A stretch of DNA of 64,000 bases, taken from Paucihalobacter sp036825875. GTDB lineage: Bacteria > Bacteroidota > Bacteroidia > Flavobacteriales > Flavobacteriaceae. Shown here one piece after another: positions 18,270 to 27,373 of this stretch. The position numbers were made by a program, and so were the translations under genes. The notes beneath the pieces are model-generated. The model was not told where the DNA came from, searched no databases, and saw only the letters and a list, made by a program, of their open reading frames with translations. The stretch is from positions 19,729 to 83,728 of the forward strand of contig NZ_DAISXK010000009.1 of assembly GCF_036825875.1 (NCBI RefSeq), read 5' to 3'. Within the stretch, counting starts at the first letter, position 1. Each line of letters opens with the position of its first letter.

Positions 18270-20603
18270 ATGAAGAAAATTACTTTAAATTTTATTTCAA
18301 TCTTAACTCTTAGTGTTTGTTTGCTATTCACTGTAAGTAGTAGCGCACAAGTTTTTTATTCAGAATCTTGGACAGATTCTGGTCCTGGTTTAGCTGGTTG
18401 GACTAATGCTGGAACAGGAGGTAACTTTTCCAGAGCCGCTGCTGCCACAGTTTGCGATGGTGCTGGCGCCAGAGCTAATATCTTTTCTGCTGGTAATGTT
18501 AAGCAATTTATATCCCCATTATTAGGTATTAGTGATGGTGGTTTAACAACGTTTGAATTTGAGTATAAAGTGGCCATTTGGAGTGCAAACACAACAGGTG
18601 CTCCAGGTACTGATTTTACTATTGATATTGAGTGGGCAATAGATTTGGCTGGGCCTTGGTTAAACTTAGGACAAATTAATGACGCTAATCATGCAGTTTC
18701 TGGTGATTGTGCACCTGGTCCGGGCACCTATCAGTTTACTCCAAATGTAGGTGATGAGGTTTACGTGCGATTTGTAATAACTCGTTTAGCTGGCGATAAC
18801 TTTTATAATTTTGATAATGTTACAGTTCAAGAACCTATAACATCTGCTCCTAACTGTGATGCAACTTTAACTGCAACCACAGAGGTAGGTATTGCAGGTG
18901 ATATTTCATGGTCAGCCGCGACAGGTGCACCCAATGCTTACGATTTAACTGTAGGTACTACAGCTGGAGGATCAGAGGTTTTAGCCACTACCGATGTTGG
19001 TAATGTTACTTCTTTTAATGTAGGAATGCTCGAATTTTCAACTACGTATTATGTGACTATAGTACCAAAAAATGATAATGGTTCCGCCACGGGATGTGTG
19101 GAACAAACTTTTGTAACAAAAGAAGCGCCAGCACCTCCAACTGTTGATATTGTTTTTGACTTAAATTCTTGCGGAGATTCAGATAGTTATGAGGTGTCCT
19201 ACAGTGCTTCAGATCAACCTTTTGTTTGGGTACAATTAAATTATGCAGGAGGTTGTGACTCTATTACAGTAGATACTTTGGGTAGTACGGGTAGTAGTAG
19301 TGGTGGTCGTCTTGACACAGAAATTGGATTATATGATTCAAATGGGCTTTTAATAGGCGACAATGATGATTTAGAATCAGGTAATGTTTTAAGTAGTTTA
19401 ACTGTCGCCTCATTACCGGCGGGAACCTATTACATTGTAGCAGGTCCATTTAATACGGTTTTTGGTGCTGAAGATTTTAATGTTACCACAACAAATACCA
19501 CTAGAACTGGAAATCTCTTTATCAATGCCAGTACACCTTCTAATGAAACAGCAGAATTCGTTAACCTTCAATTTCCATTTGAAGCAACTATTGAACAAGG
19601 AAGTACAGCCACTATTTTTGCACAAATTTTCAAATCTGGAATTACCGAACCTGCAGGTCAAGGTGCAGGTATAGAGGCTTGGATTGGGGTAAGTGACACT
19701 GATGCAACGACTGCCGCAGATTTTGAAAACGCAGGTTGGAATTGGGTGCCAGCTACTTATAATGTTGATAATGGTAACAATGATGAGTATCAAGCCGAAA
19801 TAGGTGTTGGTTTAGTTCCTGGAACTTATTATTATGTGAGTAGATTTTCAGTTTTAGGGGGACCTTTTTCTTACGGCGGAATTAATCCCGGAGCATCTGA
19901 TGGTAATTTTTGGGATGGAACTAATTTCGTTTCAGGTGTTTTGACTGTAACTGCACCACCACCGCCAGTTAATGATAACTGCATTGATGCAACAGAAGTC
20001 ACAGCACCTTCTACTACACCTTTTAGTACTTTAGCAGCCACTACTGATGGTCCTGGGGCAATTTGTGGCACAGCACCTGGCGGTCCAAACGTTTGGTTCA
20101 AATTTACGGCAACGGGAGAAGGTTCATTAGTTGTTAGTACTTGCAACGATGCCGATTTTGACACTAAAATAAATGTTTATAGCGGCGAATGTGGCGCCTT
20201 AGTTTGTGAAGGAGGTAATGACGATGCAGCGGGTTGTAGTTTAACTAGTGAGCTTACGTTAAATAATTTACCTTCAGGTGACTATTATATTGCTGTAAGT
20301 GGATTTTTAGGTGCTACAGGAACTGGCAACTTGACCTTAAACTTTACTTTGTCAAATAGCGACTTTGACAGTCCAAGCTCATTTAGTTTCTTCCCAAACC
20401 CTGTTCTAAACACTCTTACTCTAACCGCTCAAAACAACATCGAGCAAGTAACCGTTTTTAACATGCTAGGTCAAGCAGTTTTAAAATTAGCTCCTAATAA
20501 TACAACGAGTGAAGTTGACATGAATAACCTAGTTTCTGGAACCTATTTTGCTCAAGTAACCGTTAACGGTATTGTGAAAACCGTAAAAGTGGTGAAACAA
20601 TAA
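18270..20603 (+). CDS. Large secreted multidomain protein with T9SS sorting domain
   Basis: A 777-residue exported protein with signal peptide MKKITLNFISILTLSVCLLF. In order: a jelly-roll-like segment (about residues 27-190, VFYSESWTDSGPGLAGW to YNFDNVTVQ), a fibronectin-III-like domain (about 195-285, CDATLTATTEVGIAGDISWSA), a pre-peptidase C-terminal-like domain (about 290-410, DTEIGLYDSNG and LPAGTYYIVAG), a further beta-rich segment, a second such domain (about 570-690, NDNCIDATEV to DYYIAVSG), and a type A T9SS sorting domain (SFFPNPVLNTL, VFNMLGQAVLK, GTYFAQVTV). No enzyme motif is recognised; a cell-surface binding role is likely. Confidence 0.88.
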   Translation: MKKITLNFISILTLSVCLLFTVSSSAQVFYSESWTDSGPGLAGWTNAGTGGNFSRAAAATVCDGAGARANIFSAGNVKQFISPLLGISDGGLTTFEFEYKVAIWSANTTGAPGTDFTIDIEWAIDLAGPWLNLGQINDANHAVSGDCAPGPGTYQFTPNVGDEVYVRFVITRLAGDNFYNFDNVTVQEPITSAPNCDATLTATTEVGIAGDISWSAATGAPNAYDLTVGTTAGGSEVLATTDVGNVTSFNVGMLEFSTTYYVTIVPKNDNGSATGCVEQTFVTKEAPAPPTVDIVFDLNSCGDSDSYEVSYSASDQPFVWVQLNYAGGCDSITVDTLGSTGSSSGGRLDTEIGLYDSNGLLIGDNDDLESGNVLSSLTVASLPAGTYYIVAGPFNTVFGAEDFNVTTTNTTRTGNLFINASTPSNETAEFVNLQFPFEATIEQGSTATIFAQIFKSGITEPAGQGAGIEAWIGVSDTDATTAADFENAGWNWVPATYNVDNGNNDEYQAEIGVGLVPGTYYYVSRFSVLGGPFSYGGINPGASDGNFWDGTNFVSGVLTVTAPPPPVNDNCIDATEVTAPSTTPFSTLAATTDGPGAICGTAPGGPNVWFKFTATGEGSLVVSTCNDADFDTKINVYSGECGALVCEGGNDDAAGCSLTSELTLNNLPSGDYYIAVSGFLGATGTGNLTLNFTLSNSDFDSPSSFSFFPNPVLNTLTLTAQNNIEQVTVFNMLGQAVLKLAPNNTTSEVDMNNLVSGTYFAQVTVNGIVKTVKVVKQ

Positions 20604-20628
20604 TAAATTACCCTATATAACTGAATAT

Positions 20629-20659
20629 AAAACCCGTTTGTAACTGAACGGGTTTTTTT
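20629..20659 (+). terminator. Rho-independent terminator
   Basis: A stem AAACCCGTT/AACGGGTTT with a 7-8 base loop is followed by a run of T. It closes the 777-residue T9SS gene. Confidence 0.85.
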
Positions 20660-20758
20660 GTATTATATCTATTATTATAAATATGTTAGCATTTCAGAAA
20701 AAATATTAATATTTTCGTTTAAGTTTATACTATAATTAACATTTAAAAAATTTAACTT

Positions 20759-22192
20759 ATGAAGAAAATTACTTTTTTCCTTTTATCATTAACCACGGTT
20801 TTTAGTTTCGCCCAAAATGGTGGTGACACATGTGCTAGCGCTGTTGCCGTAACTCCAGGTTCATTTACTGGAACTACTATTACCCAAGGAGTTAGTGGTG
20901 CTACAGCCGCTGGATTCGATGCTGCTTGGTTTGCTTTTACTCCTGATGAAGACGGTACTATCGACGTATCTTCATGTTTAGGAGGTGCAGATACACGTTT
21001 GTGGATACGTACAGGGACGTGCGGGTCATTGAATTTGGTGGCGCAATCAGACGATGTCTGTGCATTTAATCCAGATGGAACAGGTAGCTTATGGGCAGCT
21101 GAAATCACCGAATTTGCGGTGTCAGCTGGGGTTACTTATTTTATTGAATGGGATGATAGATGGAGCACTGCATCTTTTGATTGGTCATTATCCTTTAATG
21201 CACCACCTGCTTGTAGTGAGGTAAATGCGATTTTTGCAGATATACTACTAGGTGACCAATTAGACTTTAGTTGGACTCCTGCAGATTTTGGACCACCAGT
21301 AGGATATAACTGGGAAATTGTTGCAGATGGTGCTGGTCAAGGAAACAGCATAGTTGTTTCAGGCAACACCGCGGGTACTAATGCGTCTTCAGGGAGCGTC
21401 TTAACCTTGAATACGCCTTATGATTTGTTTATTCAAACCGATTGCGGTGGTGGCGTAACATCTGCCTGGGTTGGTCCAATTAATTTTACGACCTTAAGTT
21501 TTACCCCAGTTGTAAATGATTTATGCGCTGGTGCATTACCTGTAAGTGTACAAGGTGATGTTGCTACAGCTGCTGCAGCAGTTTATGAACCAGGTTCAGT
21601 TGCAGATACTGCTAATACTGATATCTTTGGTTTAGCCTGTAATGGCTTTACAGGAAATGCTTTAGACGATGTTTGGTTTTCTTTCGTTGCCGGTTCTGAA
21701 AATGTTAATATTACAGCGGATACAAATTTTGATGCTGTTTTAACCTTGTTTTCTGGCGATTGTGATAATTTAATTCAACTAGATTGTGCTGATGATGATG
21801 GCGCTGGAGCAGGAGGAATAGAAGAAATTAATGCCACTGGTTTAACAATAGGAGATACATATTATTTTAGAGTTTATTTCTTTGGTACTAATCCTATGAA
21901 TTCTACATTTGAGTTTGCTGTTTGGACACCTCAAACATTAAGCAACGAGGATGTTTTGGCAAATACCAATTTTTCATATTTTCCAAACCCAGTTAAAAAC
22001 ACTTTGATATTAAAGGCTCAAAATAGCATTGAAAATGTAACCGTTTTTAATATGTTAGGTCAGGCAGTTATAAAAACCACTCCAAACGCTATGGAAAGCG
22101 AAATAGATATGCAATCACTAAACACAGGTACTTATTTTGCCCAAGTAACCATCAATAATGTTACTAAAACTATTAAACTTTTAAAGCAATAA
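20759..22192 (+). CDS. Secreted protein with T9SS sorting domain, paralog of upstream gene
   Basis: A 477-residue exported protein with signal peptide MKKITFFLLSLTTVFSFAQ. It contains a pre-peptidase C-terminal-like domain (about residues 20-150, GDTCASAVAV to TYFIEWDDRW), a fibronectin-like segment (about 152-245), a second domain of the same type (about 250-390, NDLCAGALPV, NFDAVLTLFSGDC, GDTYYFRVYFFG) and a type A T9SS sorting domain (SYFPNPVKNTL, VFNMLGQAVIK, GTYFAQVTI). The sorting domain is strikingly close to that of the gene at 18270, so tandem duplication with domain loss or gain is likely. It has its own terminator. Confidence 0.88.
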   Translation: MKKITFFLLSLTTVFSFAQNGGDTCASAVAVTPGSFTGTTITQGVSGATAAGFDAAWFAFTPDEDGTIDVSSCLGGADTRLWIRTGTCGSLNLVAQSDDVCAFNPDGTGSLWAAEITEFAVSAGVTYFIEWDDRWSTASFDWSLSFNAPPACSEVNAIFADILLGDQLDFSWTPADFGPPVGYNWEIVADGAGQGNSIVVSGNTAGTNASSGSVLTLNTPYDLFIQTDCGGGVTSAWVGPINFTTLSFTPVVNDLCAGALPVSVQGDVATAAAAVYEPGSVADTANTDIFGLACNGFTGNALDDVWFSFVAGSENVNITADTNFDAVLTLFSGDCDNLIQLDCADDDGAGAGGIEEINATGLTIGDTYYFRVYFFGTNPMNSTFEFAVWTPQTLSNEDVLANTNFSYFPNPVKNTLILKAQNSIENVTVFNMLGQAVIKTTPNAMESEIDMQSLNTGTYFAQVTINNVTKTIKLLKQ

Positions 22193-22220
22193 GGCTGTAA
22201 AAACAACAAGTAAATTCTAT

Positions 22221-22255
22221 AACCCGCCAGTCAATGTTGATTGGTGGGTTTTTTA
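22221..22255 (+). terminator. Rho-independent terminator
   Basis: A 14-base stem starting AACCCGCCAG (22221-22234) pairs with 22237-22250 through two G-U wobbles and is followed by a T run. It ends only 12 bases before the promoter of the next gene. Confidence 0.88.
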
Positions 22256-22266
22256 TTTAGTTTAAC

Positions 22267-22274
22267 TACTTTTG
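22267..22274 (+). promoter_or_regulatory. Promoter -7 element, nearly touching start codon
   Basis: TACTTTTG matches TAnnTTTG. Only 6 bases separate it from the ATG at 22281, so the mRNA should have essentially no leader. A TTGG at 22241-22244 could serve as -33 (22-base spacer). Confidence 0.6.
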
Positions 22275-22280
22275 TTAGGT

Positions 22281-23294
22281 ATGAATCCAATGTATTTTTC
22301 ATTTATAATCCCAGTTTATAACAGGCCTACAGAAGTTGAAGAGCTTCTAAGTAGTATGACTGAACTTTCTGGCAATTATAACTTTGAGGTGGTAATTATC
22401 GAAGATGGCTCAAATGAATCTTCAAAGCCAGTGGTAGATCAATTTTCACATCTATTAAATATCAGTTACTTCTTTAAGGAAAATTCGGGGCCTGGTGATT
22501 CTCGGAATTATGGAATGAAACGTGCCAAAGGCACTTACTTTATCATTTTGGATTCGGACTGTTTGTTGCCAGCGAACTATTTATTAGAAGTACACAAAGG
22601 ACTTCAAGATAATTATGTTGATTGTTTTGGTGGGCCAGACGCGGCGCATGCCTCATTTTCTGCATTGCAGAAAGCCATTAATTTTGCAATGACCTCATTT
22701 ATTGCCACTGGTGGTATAAGAGGTGGTAAGAAACAGTTAAATTCTTTTCAACCTCGAAGCTTTAATATGGGCTTGTCTAAAATTGCCTTTGAAGCCTCTA
22801 GCGGATTTGGTAATATTCATCCTGGCGAAGATCCCGAATTAACAATAAGACTTTGGAAACTGGGTTTTAAAACAGCTTTATTTCAAGATGCCTATGTATA
22901 TCATAAACGCCGGATATCATGGCCTAAATTTTATAAGCAAGTTTATAAATTTGGTTTGGTACGTCCAATTCTAAATAAGCGCTATCCCGAGCATCAAAGC
23001 CTGGTTTTTTGGTTTCCAAGCTTGTTTTGTCTGGGTTTTATAATGTCGGTGTTATTGACGATTTTTGGCTTTTATATCTTTTTTGCCGTCTATTTATTGT
23101 ATTTTTTCACCGCATTTGTGTTGGCTTTTATTAAAGAACAAAATCTTAAAATAGCCGTTTATGGAATACTGGCTATAGGAATTCAATTTTTTGGTTACGG
23201 CTATGGTTTTTTGAAATCGACATTAATAATGCGCATTTTAAACAAGGCACCGGAACAGCAATTTCCAGAATTATTTTTTAAGGTAAATGAATAA
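22281..23294 (+). CDS. Glycosyltransferase family 2
   Basis: A 337-residue membrane-associated sugar transferase from the ATG at 22281 (an in-frame TTG at 22272 overlaps the promoter; another ATG is at 22290). The GT-A domain begins SFIIPVYNRPTEVEELL; DSD in IILDSDCLLP is the metal-binding motif, and PGEDPELTIRLWKLGFKTA holds the ED acceptor-site motif. Two or three membrane helices follow at about residues 245-305. It may extend a surface glycan. It overlaps the next gene by 8 bases. Confidence 0.9.
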   Translation: MNPMYFSFIIPVYNRPTEVEELLSSMTELSGNYNFEVVIIEDGSNESSKPVVDQFSHLLNISYFFKENSGPGDSRNYGMKRAKGTYFIILDSDCLLPANYLLEVHKGLQDNYVDCFGGPDAAHASFSALQKAINFAMTSFIATGGIRGGKKQLNSFQPRSFNMGLSKIAFEASSGFGNIHPGEDPELTIRLWKLGFKTALFQDAYVYHKRRISWPKFYKQVYKFGLVRPILNKRYPEHQSLVFWFPSLFCLGFIMSVLLTIFGFYIFFAVYLLYFFTAFVLAFIKEQNLKIAVYGILAIGIQFFGYGYGFLKSTLIMRILNKAPEQQFPELFFKVNE

Positions 23295-24249
23295 ACAAAA
23301 AAACTATTTTAATATTATCCTAAACAAAAATAAATTTAAAAGTTTCAGCTTTTTTCTGCTATTAGCATTTGTTTTTTTGATTTTCACAAAGTTGTCAAAA
23401 AAATATACTGAAACATTAAACCTTAAACTTGAATTGGTAAATGTACCAGATGATATTTACATCAATCAAGATAGTATTTTACCTATTTCGGCAACGGTAA
23501 GTACTTTCGGATTTAATTATTTAATACAGCTATTGAAACCTCAAAATATAAGTTTAGATTTTCAAACCATTTTTTCTGTAGATGGAAATTATGCGTACAG
23601 TGCATCGTCAAATATAAAATATCTGATCACTCAAAAGTTAGGTTCTAATACAATGATTGAAACCGTAAAACCAGACAGCATAACAATTCCATTTTCAAAA
23701 CTAATTTCAAAAGTGGTACCTATAAAATTGAACAGGCAATTCAGCTTTATACCAGGCTACAATTTGTATGATTCCATAGTTATGAAACCAGATAGTGTTA
23801 AAATAATAGGCTCATCTATAGCGGTTGATAATGTTGATTTTATTGAAACGAGCGTAATATCTTTAAAGGAAATAAAAAGTAATATTAATGTTAAGGCTGA
23901 TTTGAAATTAAATGAGGGTTCAAATGTTAAACTGTCTAAAGTTCACATAAATGTTACAGCGGAAGTGGAAAAATATACTGAAAACATTGTGTCCATTCCT
24001 ATAGATATTATGGGCTTGCCAAAAGGTGTCAAGATTAATTATTTCCCAAAAACAGTTGATGTTTTATACGAAGTAGCGTTGAAAGATGCAGCGCGCATCA
24101 TACCCGAAATGTTTGAAGTAGTTTGCGATTTTAATCAAGTCACTAATAAAAACTTAACAACTTTAAAACCAATTTTATATAAATCACCTGACGTTGTTAG
24201 AAATCCTCGGATAAAGTTAAACGAGGTTGAATTTATTATAATAGAATAA
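23287..24249 (+). CDS. YbbR-like domain protein
   Basis: A 320-residue protein anchored by one N-terminal helix (about residues 17-35) with the rest predicted outside the cytoplasm. It has YbbR-type beta repeats: LELVNVPDDIYINQD, SKVVPIKLNRQF, PDSVKIIGSSIAVDNVDFIET and a later copy with VSIPIDIMGLPKGV. In Firmicutes YbbR (CdaR) regulates c-di-AMP synthesis; here it stands next to coaE, a usual flavobacterial order, and no cyclase gene is nearby, so its role is unclear. Confidence 0.82.
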   Translation: MNKQKNYFNIILNKNKFKSFSFFLLLAFVFLIFTKLSKKYTETLNLKLELVNVPDDIYINQDSILPISATVSTFGFNYLIQLLKPQNISLDFQTIFSVDGNYAYSASSNIKYLITQKLGSNTMIETVKPDSITIPFSKLISKVVPIKLNRQFSFIPGYNLYDSIVMKPDSVKIIGSSIAVDNVDFIETSVISLKEIKSNINVKADLKLNEGSNVKLSKVHINVTAEVEKYTENIVSIPIDIMGLPKGVKINYFPKTVDVLYEVALKDAARIIPEMFEVVCDFNQVTNKNLTTLKPILYKSPDVVRNPRIKLNEVEFIIIE

Positions 24250-24370
24250 AACTAATACTGATAAAATTTAATGAACTACATTATTATTAAGCTACCTAAA
24301 AATCAAGGTTAAGCTACTTATGAGCAGACTTTTTAGAAGACTAACACAATGACGGTAATAAATATTTAAC

Positions 24371-24955
24371 ATGAAAATAGTAGGTATTACAGGAGGTATA
24401 GGTAGCGGTAAAACTACAGTTGCAAAGATGTTTAAGTCTTTAGGGATTCCCATTTATATAGCAGATGACGAAGCTAAGAAATTGATGAATTCTTCTAAAG
24501 TTATCAGAAAAAAGTTAATTGCCTTATTAGGTGAATCATCTTACACCGAAAATGGTTTGAACAAATCTTATATTTCGTCGCGAATTTTTAAAAATAAAGA
24601 ACTTCTCACTAAAATCAATGCCATTGTACATCCAAAGGTTAAAACGCATTTTGAGCGGTGGCTTAAAAAGCAAAATACACCTTATATATTAAAAGAAGCA
24701 GCCATAATTTTCGAAAATAATTTACAAGCGCAATACGATTTAATTATTATTGTAACTGCCGATACTGAAGCCAGAGTTAATCGCGTTATGAAGCGGGATG
24801 GTAGCGACCGAAAAAAGGTGATGTCCGTTATAGAAAATCAGCTTACTGATGAAGTGAAAATTTCAAAATCTGACTATGTGATTTTCAATAATGATTTAGA
24901 AAAAACTAAAATACAGGTTGCTGAAATTCATTCCAAAATCTTAAAAAAGCGATGA
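24371..24955 (+). CDS. coaE: Dephospho-CoA kinase CoaE
   Basis: This 194-residue P-loop kinase phosphorylates dephospho-CoA to coenzyme A. The ATP-binding loop is GGIGSGKTTV (residues 8-17), followed by PIYIADDEAKKLM, the CoA-domain HPKVKTHFERW (about 90-100), and VTADTEARVNRVMKRDG. The stop lies about 80 bases before the histidine kinase start. Complete and ordinary. Confidence 0.95.
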   Translation: MKIVGITGGIGSGKTTVAKMFKSLGIPIYIADDEAKKLMNSSKVIRKKLIALLGESSYTENGLNKSYISSRIFKNKELLTKINAIVHPKVKTHFERWLKKQNTPYILKEAAIIFENNLQAQYDLIIIVTADTEARVNRVMKRDGSDRKKVMSVIENQLTDEVKISKSDYVIFNNDLEKTKIQVAEIHSKILKKR

Positions 24956-25022
24956 AACCAACAAATTTTAACATTTTTGTTAATGTAAGGTTAAATGGTC
25001 AAATCTCTAAATGTTAAAATAC

Positions 25023-25030
25023 TAACTTTG
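25023..25030 (+). promoter_or_regulatory. Promoter -7 element, nearly touching start codon
   Basis: TAACTTTG matches TAnnTTTG. Four bases separate it from the GTG at 25035, predicting a leaderless mRNA for the histidine kinase unless translation starts at the ATG at 25056. Confidence 0.55.
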
Positions 25031-25034
25031 AACA

Positions 25035-26606
25035 GTGGGTAAGAAGTTTTTCATCATGTTGGTTGTTTTGATGAGCCTATCGCTCATCGGTATTATCTTT
25101 GTACAAGCATTTTTTATCGATAATAGTTTAGATAATGAAGAGAAACAATTTACCCTTAATGTAAAACGTTCTTTAAGTGTTGTTTCAAAGGCAATAGAAG
25201 ACAAGGAATTTGAGTATTACTATTCCAAAATTAGTGAATTGATAAGATCTGGCGGAGAGTCTGATACTATTCGCTTAAGAGAAATGCTGGTTAAATTTAG
25301 AGATGAAGATAGGAATGAAACAACCGTTTACAGGAATATAATTTCTGAAGAGAGTTTTAAAGTACCCTCATTGTTCTTTGAAATAGGTATAGACAGTATA
25401 AGCGTGAGCCGTTTGTTTAACCGTCGTGAAACCATGGTTTTTAATGAAAATTCCTTGGATGGTAATCATAGTATCAAACCTGAGGAAACCATTATTGAGT
25501 ATTCAACTCTAGATGAAATTCAAAGAAAGTTATTAGAACAAGGATATAGAGATTATTACAAAAATTTCCCTATTTACAAAAGAATTGAAAAGGAGTACGT
25601 AAGAGAACTGTTGTCAAATGAGATCAAAGCAGAAGGTATTGGTATTGATTTTGAATTTGCAATTTACGATCGGGATTTGGCCACTAAGGTTCAATCGGTA
25701 AATTTCGAAATGAATACAACTTCTAATTATGGCGTTCCCATATTTTTAGATAATAATAACCAGAGTAATTATAAATTATTCGTCAATTTTCCCGAGCGTA
25801 CAAAATTTTTGTTTTCGAACATATTATGGCTAATAGGGCTTTCAATTTTATTTACGGCTATTATTATAGTAGCGTATTCAAATGCTATTTATCAGTTAAT
25901 CAAACAACGTCAGATTTCGCAAATAAAAACTGATTTCATTAATAACATGACGCATGAGTTCAAAACGCCGATAGCAACTATAAATCTGGCTTTAGACGCC
26001 ATTAGAAACCCTAAAATTATTGATGATAAAGAAAAGGTTTTGCGTTATTTGGGTATGATAAAGGAGGAAAACAAGCGAATGCATGCTCAAGTAGAAAATG
26101 TATTGCGTATATCCAAATTAGAAAAAAACGAATTAAACATTAGTAAGGAACGTGTTAAGTTACACGAATTGATTGAAACAGCCGTTGCGCATGTGGAATT
26201 AATAGTGGAAGACCGAAAAGGTTATGTTAAGCTACATTTAAATGCACAAAAATCATCAGTTTTAGCGAACGATACACATTTTACGAATGTTATAGTTAAT
26301 ATATTAGACAATGCCATTAAATACACCGAAGGCGAGCCAGAGATTGATATTTACACCGAAAATGTAGGCAATAATATCCTTTTAAAAATTGCCGATAAAG
26401 GTGCCGGCATGACAAAACTAGTGCAAAAACGGGTGTTTGAAAAATTTTATAGAGAACACACCGGAAATGTACACAATGTAAAAGGCCATGGATTAGGTTT
26501 GGCTTATGTAAAAAGAATGGTAGAAGACCATCAAGGTCATGTATCTGTTGAAAGTGAAAAAGGAAAAGGTAGTATCTTTACAATAAAACTACCACTAATA
26601 TCATAA
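25035..26606 (+). CDS. rprX: Sensor histidine kinase, RprX-like
   Basis: A 523-residue inner-membrane kinase that should phosphorylate the regulator encoded next. Transmembrane helix 1 spans about residues 5-27 and helix 2 about 260-282, enclosing a periplasmic sensor of about 230 residues. The H-box FINNMTHEFKTPIATI places the phospho-acceptor at His307. ATP-binding motifs are NILDNAIKYTE (N box), IADKGAGM (G1) and GHGLGLAYVKRM (G2). It resembles Bacteroides RprX, linked to tetracycline-related regulation there; the signal here is unknown. The start is a GTG just after the promoter; the downstream ATG at 25056 would shorten the first helix. Confidence 0.9.
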   Translation: MGKKFFIMLVVLMSLSLIGIIFVQAFFIDNSLDNEEKQFTLNVKRSLSVVSKAIEDKEFEYYYSKISELIRSGGESDTIRLREMLVKFRDEDRNETTVYRNIISEESFKVPSLFFEIGIDSISVSRLFNRRETMVFNENSLDGNHSIKPEETIIEYSTLDEIQRKLLEQGYRDYYKNFPIYKRIEKEYVRELLSNEIKAEGIGIDFEFAIYDRDLATKVQSVNFEMNTTSNYGVPIFLDNNNQSNYKLFVNFPERTKFLFSNILWLIGLSILFTAIIIVAYSNAIYQLIKQRQISQIKTDFINNMTHEFKTPIATINLALDAIRNPKIIDDKEKVLRYLGMIKEENKRMHAQVENVLRISKLEKNELNISKERVKLHELIETAVAHVELIVEDRKGYVKLHLNAQKSSVLANDTHFTNVIVNILDNAIKYTEGEPEIDIYTENVGNNILLKIADKGAGMTKLVQKRVFEKFYREHTGNVHNVKGHGLGLAYVKRMVEDHQGHVSVESEKGKGSIFTIKLPLIS

Positions 26607-26611
26607 AAATT

Positions 26612-27319
26612 ATGGAAGAAGTAAATAAAAGAATTTTGCTGGTAGAAGACGATCCAAACTTTGGAACCGTACTTAAAGACTATCTAAATATGAACAACTA
26701 CGACGTAGTTCATGCTAAAAACGGTATGGAAGGATTTGAAAAGTTTAAAAAAGACGATTTCGATTTATGCATACTGGATGTTATGATGCCTTATAAAGAT
26801 GGCTTCACCTTGGCAAAAGAAATTAGAGAAAAAAATGCTGATGTACCAATTATCTTTCTTACAGCCAAGGCTATGAAGGACGATGTACTTAAGGGTTACA
26901 AAGTTGGTGCAGACGATTATCTTAACAAACCTTTTGATAGTGAAGTATTGCTTATGAAAATTAAGGCAATTATTCAAAGAAAAGCTACTGATACTGTGGC
27001 AGACAGCAAACAATTTGAATTTAAAATTGGAAGATTCGATCTGAATTCTAAATTGCGTTTCCTAAAGTTTGATGGTAAAGATCCTATTAAATTATCACCT
27101 AAAGAAAATGATTTGTTACGCCTATTGGCCTTACATGAAAACGATTTAATGCCACGTGAATTAGCCTTAACCAAAATTTGGAGAGATGACAACTATTTCA
27201 CGTCTAGAAGTATGGACGTTTATATAGCTAAGTTGCGAAAGTATTTAAAACTAGATCCAAACGTTGAAATCTTAAACATTCATGGCGAAGGATTTAGATT
27301 GGTGATTAACAAAGACTAA
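26612..27319 (+). CDS. rprY: OmpR-family response regulator, RprY-like
   Basis: A 235-residue DNA-binding regulator. The receiver domain (about residues 7-120) has acidic pocket EDD (12-14), phospho-acceptor Asp56 in ILDVMMP and Lys86 in LTAKAMK. The C-terminal winged helix (about 135-232) shows LSPKENDLLRLLALHEND and SMDVYIAKLRKYLK, typical of OmpR/PhoB types. It starts 5 bases after the kinase stop, so the two are co-transcribed, and a strong terminator follows. Confidence 0.92.
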   Translation: MEEVNKRILLVEDDPNFGTVLKDYLNMNNYDVVHAKNGMEGFEKFKKDDFDLCILDVMMPYKDGFTLAKEIREKNADVPIIFLTAKAMKDDVLKGYKVGADDYLNKPFDSEVLLMKIKAIIQRKATDTVADSKQFEFKIGRFDLNSKLRFLKFDGKDPIKLSPKENDLLRLLALHENDLMPRELALTKIWRDDNYFTSRSMDVYIAKLRKYLKLDPNVEILNIHGEGFRLVINKD

Positions 27320-27340
27320 ATATTATTATCAATAGTTTGA

Positions 27341-27368
27341 AAATCCGATTGAAAAATCGGATTTTTTT
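27341..27368 (+). terminator. Rho-independent terminator
   Basis: The stem AAATCCGATT/AATCGGATTT with loop GAAA is followed by seven T. It closes the kinase/regulator operon and lies just past the end of the convergent miaA. Confidence 0.88.
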
Positions 27369-27373
27369 GTGGC

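Noticed and set aside
19413..19793. 126-codon antisense frame in the T9SS gene
   Set aside because: Cysteine-rich only because it mirrors the Thr/Ala-rich coding strand of the sorting-domain protein.
16400..22200. Possible CRISPR-like or tandem DNA repeats
   Set aside because: The repeats are protein-level calcium-binding and sorting-domain motifs without conserved DNA repeat-spacer structure.
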